A DNA stretch of 64,000 nt from Strobilurus pachycystidiatus (taxonomy: Eukaryota; Basidiomycota; Agaricomycetes; Agaricales; Physalacriaceae): positions 186,001 through 250,000 of the forward strand of contig JAHLMK010000017.1 in NCBI GenBank assembly GCA_019915135.1, in the 5' to 3' direction. This document shows positions 44,959-53,417 of the stretch, one piece after another. How positions within the stretch are numbered: position 1 is the first letter of the stretch; each line of letters starts with the position of its first letter. The notes under the pieces were generated by a model that worked only from the letters and a program-made list of their open reading frames with translations, ran no database searches and had not been told where the DNA came from. A program made the translations under genes and the position numbers.

Positions 44959-46203
44959 CAAATCAACAATACGATCTGGTTTCTCTTGATACAGGAATCT
45001 TCTGGGCAGAGCTGCATGGGTTATAGACGCGGTCTATAGGTTGATAAGTTTGAAGAAGAACCGGGTTCTTCTTCACTCTTGGTGTACCGATACACTACCC
45101 TGAAGCCTTGAACAACTGGAGTCTCCGAGACATCTAATCCCCGGACTATCTCATGGGCTTCTAGCCTAGGGACTCAACGCACAACTCATACATCATCTGA
45201 TGAAAGTGGACATCCACTACACCCATCAAACCAAATGTCTCGCTTGAGTACTCTGGGAGTACCTCAAGGAGCATGCTGGCGGACGCACCTGATCGGGGAT
45301 CAGAGTGTTGCCCTTCCTAGCAGCCTAGGAACCCTGGCGCTTTTCTCTCATATGCATTTGAGAACCTTCGGAACACGGTTCAACAAACTTGCCAATTCTA
45401 CCGCCAGCGCCCGTCCAATCATCTCATCTTGGATTGACTGTTGAGACCAATGATTCTTCTGCGCGACACGACTACTCGCGTACTCATGCTCCCTCTCTGG
45501 CACCAAGTGCAGTGAAGGTTGAGCCCAAACACTCAAGGGCACCAGCACAGACACTCTCATCCTCAGGGAGGATGGAGAATCGTGACATCGCATCCATGGA
45601 CCCTTTCCCACTCAAGAGAGTCTCTCCCTCTTGATCATCCACCACCGAGCCAACCTTCAGCATCAATTGTTGAGACCCTTCAGACACGAGGACCATCCTC
45701 AGGACCTCGGGGAGGACAACCTGAAACCAATGACGAGTCTCCACCACTAGTCTTCTCGGTGGACCGAGAAGCTTGAGGAGGGGATGCTGCCACAATTCAA
45801 GACCCACTTTTTTCATGAAAAGATGTGGTTGCGAGGACTATGGAGGACAACAATGACCGCGCGGCGGGATAGTTGTGCCTCGGACACACTGGTCCATGAA
45901 GAAACAGAGATACAATCGAGGACTGTTCCAAGGAGACGCCACACATTGAGTGGAGGACATCCATACTCGAGACAAGCGCCATACCCCAGAGGAAGTTACC
46001 TACCAAAAGGAACACCAGTCAACGCAGCGCCAGAGACGCAATCCAAGGACTCACAACTAGAGGGCCACACCCACGCTTGCAAACACTCAAACTCAGAGCA
46101 TCATCCCATACTACCCACTTGGGGACTGGAAGGCAGAAACCCTTGGAGCGAGTCCATTGACGTCTTTGCCTTCTTGGGGACAAGAAGCTTGAGGAGGGGA
46201 TAT
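44959..46203 (+). other. Element C internal region, right part
   Basis: Non-coding apart from short ORFs. The block near 44998-45075 reads LLGRAAWVIDAVYRL in one frame, matching D. A 19-base purine-rich string ending gaggaggggat occurs twice: at 45767-45785, and at 46183-46201 directly before the 3' LTR as the polypurine tract. Confidence 0.6.
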
Positions 46204-47755
46204 TGTCATGATGCGTCTCCAGGCAGACCACTTGTCTCATCTACACAGCCGCACGGCTCATCGCCACAGCCACAACTCTGGCTCGCTATGGCTGCACACA
46301 CATCTATGATCTATCTTCCATGCCACAGAAGCTCTACCGGGAGGTAAAGCAGGATGATGACAGAGTCTAGACGCTTCAGGAGCTCCGGGAGCACCTGCGC
46401 ATACTCTCATAGTGGATCAATGTGAACACCAGGGAACCGGTACTTGTCACAGCATGACCGTAGCTTCTCTTGGTCTTGGATCACTTCTCAGACCATTGCA
46501 CACATTGTTGTAATGGCCACAACACTCAGGAACAGCTACAGCACTCAAGAAGGAAGCACACACAAGGTACCACTACCAGGAATCGCTCTAGAGACTCGTG
46601 GAGTCATCTAGAGGTATATCTATTGAAGGAGAAGTCACAACACTAACACTCGACACTTGAAGAGCCTCTGGACCGCAGGAGAAGGTTGTAGAACCTTGGA
46701 GAAGGTCCCAGAAGGTTCAGGGCGCCTCCAGAACGTCATCCCGCCGCATTGGGCGCTCTGACTCACTCAGGAGTCGCTGCAGCATGTGGAGCGGCGGGAT
46801 CCCGCCCTTTACCCGCTCTGACTCATTCAGGAGTCTCTGGAGTCATCCCAGGAACTTCTTGGCAGCGTATGACTCGAGCCAAGTCTATACTTAGGCGCAT
46901 GAGTGCATGCTCCCGCCATTCCCGCCCTCCCGACCAATGGCAGCCCGCCGATCGGGCGCCCCACCCCTTGAAACAGTGGATTAAGTGTCTTCCATCGCAT
47001 CCGACACAGTGGGAGCTCTGACTCAGTCAGTAACCAATTTGGGACACTAGAATGGTATATAAGTCGAAGTACATTCACCTATGTACTTCAGAGCTGGACA
47101 TTATTGCATCTGCGCTATTGTATATTCCTTCGCAGTACCCTTTGGCATCTTGCCTCTGCCATTGGGGAATTGCTCTCTAAAGGGGCCCTCTCTCATTGTA
47201 CGCTTCACTCTCTGCTGAATCGTACTCTTACTCGTCATCCTCTCCTCCCTCTCCACTATCCCTTTGCCACAGGATTGTCCTTGCGTCACTGAGTACGCCG
47301 TCGACATGCCGTGCAACTGGACGCTCGCTCTCATTGATGGTATCCCGTGGGGATCTCTGTCGAGTGGGTCAGGGATGAAGATGGATGGATCTCTCGGACA
47401 CTGGCTGTACGTTTGCTCTCGTCGAGGACGAGGCAATGGTGCAGTCACTGTTGGATTGCTGTCTATGCACCGAGGGTGCTAGACATTGATCCCCGCTTGT
47501 GTAGCGCTACCCCCATGGAGTGTAATGAGTGGCGCAGGTGAATAGGATCCACAACGACACAATGGGTCTACCGTTGAGCAAGACAACGGCTAGACAAGAT
47601 GAACAGGAGTCTTACTAGGCAGAGTGCCTAGGAGGTCTCCTGGCCTCCACCCCGAGGACGGCTTTGGGACATGGGATTCACATATGGAGGTGTGCAGTTG
47701 CCGTGTGGCGCTGTATGAGCCTGAGCACGTGAGAGTGCTGGCTCAGGTCCTAACA
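46204..47755 (+). repeat. 3' LTR of element C
   Basis: 1552 bp, one noticed difference from 38776-40327 (t46904). Followed by TSD gaacg (47756-47760). Confidence 0.94.
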
Positions 47756-47760
47756 GAACG

Positions 47761-48162
47761 GGTCGCAAACTCATCCAGCGGACCATTGGTCCATTCGAGG
47801 TATTGGAGAAGGTGAACCCCTTGGTATACCGCTTGCGACTACCAGACAACTACCCAATGCACCCTGTGCTCAACTTGGCTCATCTCAAGAAGTACCATCC
47901 TTCCGACGGTCGTTTTGGTGAACGCACTACTCTGCCTCCTACCCGGGATATGAAGCTAGCTTCTACCGAGGCGGAAGTAGAAGCTATATTAGGCCACAAG
48001 GATGTCGTCACTCGCCAGGGCGTTCAGCGCTACTACTTAGTTCGTTGGAAGGATTTTGATCCCACTGAGGACGAGTATATTTCGGAGTACGCCATCCGTA
48101 ACGCTCCTAGGATTAGAAGAGAATATCTTAACGAGATACTGGGCGAGGACGTCCGCTCGTAA
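47761..48162 (+). pseudogene. Element A pol, C-terminal part with GPF motif and chromodomain
   Basis: 134 codons, including the stop, that continue the gag-pol frame after one copy of gaacg (GNN codon phase kept exactly). The sequence starts GRKLIQRTIGPFEVLEKV, then HPVLNLAHLKKYHPS, and a chromodomain (AILGHKDVVTRQGVQRYYLV with WKDFDPTEDEYISE). The chromodomain guides integration to marked chromatin in chromoviruses. It is separated from its integrase by 9 kb of elements C and D and has no start codon of its own. Confidence 0.9.
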
Positions 48163-48338
48163 GTCATATGACTCGAATGAGTACCCGGGTCTTTTCATTC
48201 TTTGCTTTTGCTCCACGACGTACCGTACAGGCTGGGTCCAACCTGACTCTATAGCGTAATTATTGGCTGCTGAAAGCGCCGTAGCATTACTTCTCTAACC
48301 CCCCTTTAGCTCCTAGAATCTTGAATTCCGATCTGGAT
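48163..48338 (+). promoter_or_regulatory. Pol-ORF3 spacer of element A with branch point and acceptor
   Basis: Contains the only non-coding copy of the 16-nt motif (48265-48280). Its 3' part is ttctctaaccccccttttag-like (about 48290-48309): a CTAAC branch-point match, a pyrimidine run and an AG acceptor about 30 bases before the ORF3 ATG. This supports expression of ORF3 from a spliced RNA. Confidence 0.45.
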
Positions 48339-51300
48339 ATGGACTCGACAGGAAAAGAGGCGTTGGGCGGGGGAGAAATCGCGGGAAGAATGAGCGAGGC
48401 TGCTGAAAGCGCCGGTGGGGAGAATGGGGAAAATTTGGCTGCTGAACGCGCCGGGACCTTTGATTTGAGGCATCTGGACGACAACGCTGGCGTCCTTATA
48501 TCGCGAGATCTATATCAGCGCATCACGACGCTGAGAAACGCCCCCATCACGCCATCGCTCTGTCTCCGTCGACCTCCTCTCTCCTTTCGAAGCGGATTCT
48601 CGATGGTGAAACACGTGGGAGCAGGTCTGAGCATGCGTCTCCCTGACTTCCAGAACATCGCAAATCGATTCGACGCAGCTTGGATGGGGGAGGCGGGGTG
48701 CTTTCGGTTCTGGAGTCCTAACGCCTCGCGGTCATCTACCTGGGAGCTGGATATTCGCCCGTACTATCCCGGAGTTCGACCGCCAAATTATCCCATCCTT
48801 CAAGACTCTCGGGCTTCGCACGACCAATTCCTCGACGGGTCGGTCGGTCCTTGGGACCCTACTAGAGTCCCGCAACTCTTCCATGATGACTATCCGTACC
48901 TAGCTTGCATCATCCGACCGCATGACGTGCGAAAGCTACCTCTCGCTCAGATACGAGTTGAACACATCCCTGTCTGCCTAGTGTGGCAAGGAGGGCCGAG
49001 TACAGGATCATGTCACTCGGACTTCTTAACCGCTCTCCTCCAACGAAACGCACGCTTGGATCATCGGATGGCCGAGTTATGGAACGCGAAACCCGCCATC
49101 CATGGCTACCCTCGACCCTCGTATCCGCAGCGAGGTGACATTGAGCGATTCTCGACCGGACAATGGAAATACGACGAGATCCTGGGACCAATAGCTTGCA
49201 TCCAGCGAGCCTTGAAGATCAAATCGGCTTGGTGTCGGTTCGCTCACTTAGCCCCGGCTCATCACCTCAAGGAATTGGTCGGAGATTTGGAGGACTCGCC
49301 GCCGGAGACTTGGCCGCGATTTCGTAGTCTACCTCCAGCTGACCCTCGATTGATCGGGCTTTGGCTACATGACTGTCCTGGGGACATGGGTCTATTTCTA
49401 CTGCACTTCATCCGAGCACCAGCTCTAGTGGTAGAAAAACTCCGAGAGAAACCTAAGGGCAGCGAGCCGCACGCCGACGCGTACGCTTTGGCGGGTCTAC
49501 AAGCTGATGAGCACCCCTCCAATAACGTGTTTCTCGCCGAGACGAAGTACCCAATTCCAGTTGACTCGAACATCCGAGTTCGCTTTCCCCATCCTCCCTT
49601 CCGTAATCTCGAACACTACGGTGAAGAGGCGACGCTCATCCGTGTCAAAATGGAAGAACTAGCAGAGGCTCAGCAAAAATGGGCAGCCAAGCGGGCTGTT
49701 GACCCCGCGCGCATTCCGAGTTCCGTCGTCCTAGATCATTTGAGAGTCCCATGGATTAACCCGCCGCCCATTGCTCCGAAATACGCCGGCACGTTGTCCT
49801 ACTGGAATCAAGATGAAGAGGACGAGAATTGCTTTGAACAGATCATGAAAAGCAATAGGGGGCAGAAAAAGCGCGTTCTGGTGTTCGACAGAGTTAACGG
49901 ACGGCGTCTCGGCCTCCACGAATTGGTTCCCATACCGAGGGGGGTACTACTGACCGACAAGTTCGGGTTCCCTGCTCCTGCAGAGTGGGAGTTTTTCCGA
50001 CTGTCGACAAAGTCCAAGCCGCCCCCTGTACGGGAGCGGACTCGCGCGAGTGCTTCGGTGTGGCTTTACTTCTCGGAGGCTCCTGACAAGCAGTATCCGG
50101 CTGGAATGCTGATGGAGGAACCTAAGAAGGAGGAGCTACCGTCGCGGTATGACAGGCCGCCGATTTCGAGCGAGGACGAGGAGGACGAGTTGGATTGGGG
50201 TACAGAGCCCTTGATAGGAGAGGAAGCGGAGGATCAACCAGAGGACGAGATGGGTGTCGAGGTCTATTCTCGACCACGAAGGGGTGAAGAGGAGGAAGTT
50301 TGGGCAGAGTCAAAAGAGTGGGAGGAACCAGTTTGGGCTGCTGAACGCGCCGAGTTAAAGGATGAGGTTATGGAAGAGGATGCCGTAGAGGTGTTGGAGA
50401 ACGCTGAACCGGCGCTCGAAGTGGTGGACACGTCGATGGCTGATGAGGCAACAATAGCAGCCACCGTCAAGCGTGATGCAGACGCCCTGACCGATTCTCG
50501 TCGCGAGGTGGCGCAAGCCTATGACTCGTCTCGGCATAAGCGACGTAGCCGACGTAAAGTCGTCGACATTGTCACGAAGCCTGTGTTCGGTTATAAACCG
50601 AAGGACAGTGCAACCTTCTTCGATGACGGCCCGAACTACGTGCTCCCCGACGACGTTCTCTGGAACCACGATCGCACGAGTGTGGGACAGTCCGTTGTTC
50701 CTTCCTCGGTTCTACGGATGGTCATCGTGCCGTCGATGTCCGCATCGACAAAAATCGAAGACGTTTTGGCTATCCTGACGCACTGCGCGGCAAGTGCAGA
50801 CGTGAAGTTTTCGACGAAGAGGGCTTGCCTGTCCGCGATACGTACGAGGGAAGGAGCCTTGCTTACGGCTCCCGTTGCTTATTTCGAGGGCGCGGGTCCT
50901 AACAACGCGGCTTTACTCCGAGGTCTCATGAGTGGATACGTTGGTGAGGGCGCGCCTGGTAGCAGATACGTAGTGGCGATCACCTGGGTAACTCCCATCC
51001 ATTTCGAGGAGACCTGGCGATCCTGCTCCGTCGAGTTCCGCAATGAGGGAAGGATCCGCCATCAACCCGCGAATGAGTTATCCAGGATCGCTCTGCAACA
51101 CCCAAACGCCGTGTCAGTCCAGGACTTCAAATTCAGAGTCAAAAAGTGGGAGTCCCCCTTTGTTCCGCCAGTGATTCTGCATTACGAGGATACGCCTTCC
51201 TATCGAGGCTCGAGAGCGGGGAACCAGGTTCGCGAACGGCAGAGCCGTGCATACCATTCCGCGGATCACAATCCCTATGCATCGTATGCACCACCACCCG

Positions 51301-51563
51301 CGCCTTACGACGGGGGGCGTCACCCTCAAGGTCCATCGTCATCGTATCTACACCCGCCTGCGCCGTACAGCGGGGGGCGTCAACCTCAGAACCGAACTCA
51401 GCGCTTACCGCCGAATCCCCTCATGTATAGGATAGGGCCAACTCCTTCTTTGGCCAATCGTCTGAGTGGCCCACGGTTGGACTTGCAAGACCGCACTGAT
51501 ACCCAGGCTTCATCCTCGTCATCTCGTCCTCCGCCCACAGGGCCGCGCGCTATGCGGAAGTAA
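48339..51563 (+). CDS. Element A third ORF, 1074 aa, unknown function
   Basis: ATG at 48339 (MDSTGKEALGGG). No signal peptide, TM segment or enzyme motif is seen. The head carries two copies of the A-A-E-x-A motif, and a third is at 50336. The N-terminal half is Trp/Pro-rich and looks folded (RSGFSMVKHVGAGLSMRLPD, IACIQRALKIKSAWCRF, FDRVNGRRLGLHELVPIP). The middle is very acidic (SSEDEEDELDWG). A second compact region follows (STKIEDVLAILTHCAASADV, SRYVVAITWVTPIHFEETW). The tail has two imperfect repeats, PPAPYDGGRHPQG and PPAPYSGGRQPQN. It ends just before the polypurine tract and 3' LTR. It is the positional and probably distant sequence counterpart of element B's third ORF. Confidence 0.8.
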   Translation: MDSTGKEALGGGEIAGRMSEAAESAGGENGENLAAERAGTFDLRHLDDNAGVLISRDLYQRITTLRNAPITPSLCLRRPPLSFRSGFSMVKHVGAGLSMRLPDFQNIANRFDAAWMGEAGCFRFWSPNASRSSTWELDIRPYYPGVRPPNYPILQDSRASHDQFLDGSVGPWDPTRVPQLFHDDYPYLACIIRPHDVRKLPLAQIRVEHIPVCLVWQGGPSTGSCHSDFLTALLQRNARLDHRMAELWNAKPAIHGYPRPSYPQRGDIERFSTGQWKYDEILGPIACIQRALKIKSAWCRFAHLAPAHHLKELVGDLEDSPPETWPRFRSLPPADPRLIGLWLHDCPGDMGLFLLHFIRAPALVVEKLREKPKGSEPHADAYALAGLQADEHPSNNVFLAETKYPIPVDSNIRVRFPHPPFRNLEHYGEEATLIRVKMEELAEAQQKWAAKRAVDPARIPSSVVLDHLRVPWINPPPIAPKYAGTLSYWNQDEEDENCFEQIMKSNRGQKKRVLVFDRVNGRRLGLHELVPIPRGVLLTDKFGFPAPAEWEFFRLSTKSKPPPVRERTRASASVWLYFSEAPDKQYPAGMLMEEPKKEELPSRYDRPPISSEDEEDELDWGTEPLIGEEAEDQPEDEMGVEVYSRPRRGEEEEVWAESKEWEEPVWAAERAELKDEVMEEDAVEVLENAEPALEVVDTSMADEATIAATVKRDADALTDSRREVAQAYDSSRHKRRSRRKVVDIVTKPVFGYKPKDSATFFDDGPNYVLPDDVLWNHDRTSVGQSVVPSSVLRMVIVPSMSASTKIEDVLAILTHCAASADVKFSTKRACLSAIRTREGALLTAPVAYFEGAGPNNAALLRGLMSGYVGEGAPGSRYVVAITWVTPIHFEETWRSCSVEFRNEGRIRHQPANELSRIALQHPNAVSVQDFKFRVKKWESPFVPPVILHYEDTPSYRGSRAGNQVRERQSRAYHSADHNPYASYAPPPAPYDGGRHPQGPSSSYLHPPAPYSGGRQPQNRTQRLPPNPLMYRIGPTPSLANRLSGPRLDLQDRTDTQASSSSSRPPPTGPRAMRK

Positions 51564-51580
51564 TCTAACCTGGGGGGCTC
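51564..51580 (+). other. Polypurine tract of element A
   Basis: tctaacctggggggctc directly precedes the 3' LTR. It is shorter and less pure than B's tract. Confidence 0.6.
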
Positions 51581-51901
51581 TGTGACGGGAAGTAGGCTAG
51601 TCCATACTTAAGGTTAGGGTTACTCCCGTATACCGTATACGTAGTTACCGTTTTTGTATCTTTACTATCACATCGTTCTTGCATGCATACTCATTGATTC
51701 CCGTCGCGCCGGCTGAGCGCTCCTGAGACCGCTCCCCGACGACGGGTCACATCGTCTCTTCGGCCAGAGTTACAGGCCAACCGACTTCCATTACGAATAT
51801 CTACATATTCGTACTTGGACGACTACTAGCGTATACGGCTACGCTACCTACATCCGACTCCCTCTTGGCGAGAAGTCTATGATATCCTGGGCCCGATTAC
51901 A
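51581..51901 (+). repeat. 3' LTR of element A
   Basis: 321 bp, identical by eye to 18805-19125, followed by TSD atcat (51902-51906). Confidence 0.95.
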
Positions 51902-52281
51902 ATCATACTCTGCAATTGAAGACGTTTCAGTGAAGGGAATTTGCCCATATCCGTCAAGGCCAATTGCTGCCATCTGCGGGGCTCAACCAAGCATATTCCG
52001 TCCTCCTGCACGCCTGCGGACCCATGACAATCTAGCGAGACTATGTGCTTGGCTATAGTGCAATGATGCGAATCCAACAGTGCGAAGAGAGACCGAACGC
52101 GCCACTCCTTCAAGGACGTGAAGCGAATATTTTTGAACGCCATAGACCGACTTTCAGACATGAAGCTTCTTGATACGAGCCCACACGTTACAAGGGCCTG
52201 GTGGGCTTCGCTTTCTTCGGGATCCAGGAAAGATAGAATCATTGATATGATTTCCAGTGGAATGGGGTGGGAAGGCTGCAT
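51902..52281 (-). pseudogene. F-box gene, 5' part with the F-box, severed by element A
   Basis: ATG at 52281 opens MQPSHPIPLEIISMILSFLD, an F-box start (Pro-hydrophobic-E-I-I, then a conserved L-F-like pattern), followed by LVTCGLVSRSFMSESRS. The frame runs to the insertion point at QLQSMI and in the present allele reads a few codons into the LTR before a stop (MIVIGPRIS). The native continuation is at 18799. The remnant could make a 134-aa peptide with the F-box but no target-binding region. Confidence 0.85.
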
Positions 52282-52591
52282 ATCTGAGCAGCAGAGTCTC
52301 AGTCATGGTTGCAGGTAATGTCACAGTGCGAATACCTGATCTCGAGCGCGTCGTGGAGGTCGTGGAAGCATAAAAGTTCGAAAGTCGACAGCGCTGACTA
52401 AGTTCTCGGCAGGATGACCGCCGGCGTCTATACGCGTGATCTGCGCGTGATGAGGGTGCTACTCGATCGCGCCCTGACAGTGATCGCGCCGCTCACAACC
52501 TCCAGACTCAGGTAGCGGTCATGATTCCTCTCTCCATTGATTTCTGTTTTCCTGACTAGTCATTTGTGAAACACTATAACAGTCTTGGTCA
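52282..52591. other. Upstream region of the broken F-box gene
   Basis: Promoter side of the F-box gene up to the MITE. No ORF or RNA gene seen. Confidence 0.5.
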
Positions 52592-53279
52592 TACTATCCT
52601 TGATCGGGAAGTGAAATCGTGCCAGGAAGTGAAATCCTGCCAATATTTCACTTCCCTATAACACAATTAGTGTTGTATAGGGACAAAATTTTCACCCGAG
52701 ATGCTTTTATACCCAAAGATTGTATTCCTGTGTTTGCAAGATTGCCGGTGTACTGTGTACTGTGTACTGAATTTTGAACCACCAAAATCATCGCGTGATG
52801 CGATTTCACTTCGCATGAACGCGCCCGTGGAATTCCCTTGGTGCTCGGATGGTTCTGGAACTTCTCTAGAATGGTATGTACATAGGATAAGTGGAAATCG
52901 GATCAGAATAATGGGGCAGAACAGCTGCAATCGATGGCATTCCTCGTCGAGAGCAGGAGGGGCAATCGAGAGTGACGAATTTCAAACTCCGACGCATCCG
53001 AGCGTCGTCGAGCGATTTCACTTCCTGCCTTTGGGCGAGATCCGGCATCCGCGGCATTGCTGGTCACAGCCCGTCACGATTTCACTTCCCCGCCAGAACT
53101 GACGTTGTAATCGCGGTTGCACTGGCAAACCTCACTGACCTCGCAAAAATTTGAGACTTGTTGAGCACAATACTAACCATTTATTCTGCTCAAAAATCAA
53201 TTTCTAGAGGGATACATGTAATATTGAGCTATTGCTACCCGCTACAAAAGCCGATTTCACTTCCCGATCAAGGATAGTA
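52592..53279. mobile_element. 688 bp MITE with 28 bp perfect terminal inverted repeats
   Basis: 52592-52619 is the exact reverse complement of 53252-53279. The ends read TACTATCC...GGATAGTA, so the target duplication is probably TA. A 10-12 nt unit, ggaagtgaaatc or its complement, recurs near both ends (about 52607, 52624, 52638, 52801, 53014, 53079, 53253), a pattern expected of transposase-binding sites. It has no transposase ORF. It sits upstream of the F-box gene start. Confidence 0.8.
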
Positions 53280-53417
53280 CATGCTAGAACTCGAGATAAG
53301 CATAGGAAGAGAGGCATTACAAGTCCGACACGCTAAACGAGAGTAAATCAAAGTCATTCTTATGCACTGGTGCAGCCGCTGCTACAGGCTGATCATAGCA
53401 AGCATTCGCATCAATGA

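Larger units (their letters stand above)
38776..47755 (+). mobile_element. Element C: non-autonomous LTR retrotransposon (LARD-like), carrying element D
   Basis: LTRs 38776-40327 and 46204-47755 are 1552 bp each, start TGTCATGATG and end CTAACA; one difference was noticed (c39476 against t46904). TSD gaacg lies at 38771-38775 and 47756-47760. Without D the internal part is only about 1.46 kb (40328-40543 plus 44959-46203) and encodes no RT, integrase or protease, so the element must be mobilised in trans. Confidence 0.93.
31461..50351 (+). repeat. Dispersed 16-nt motif GGCTGCTGAARGCGCC in element A (at least 14 copies)
   Basis: Copies start at 31461, 31491, 33177, 34314, 34356, 35475, 35538, 35562, 37437, 37476, 48265, 48398, 48437 and 50336, all on the + strand. 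Thirteen are coding, always in the same phase, giving A-A-E-[GSR]-A (33177 gives AAAGA and 35562 gives AAVGA). The copy at 48265-48280 lies outside any ORF, between pol and ORF3. The first six codon bases vary mainly at third positions and the last codons keep GCGCC. No copies were found in elements B, C or D or in host DNA of the window by reading. Confidence 0.8.
18805..51901 (+). mobile_element. Element A: Ty3/gypsy chromovirus with third ORF, carrying nested elements B, C and D
   Basis: Two 321 bp LTRs (18805-19125 and 51581-51901) start TGTGAC and end TTACA and look identical by eye. They are flanked by the 5 bp duplication atcat (18800-18804, 51902-51906). Internal order: leader, one gag-pol frame with protease, RT, RNase H and integrase, then a chromodomain, a third ORF and a polypurine tract. 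Without nested DNA the element would be about 12.5 kb. It interrupts an F-box gene, reading opposite to it. Confidence 0.95.

Noticed and set aside
31429..51563. CRISPR-like reading of the dispersed 16-nt motif
   Set aside because: Spacing ranges from 24 bp to many kb, copies are mostly coding, and the host is a eukaryote.
52701..53102. 133-codon ORF inside the MITE
   Set aside because: No transposase motif, built partly from the subterminal repeats; a non-autonomous element is the simpler view.
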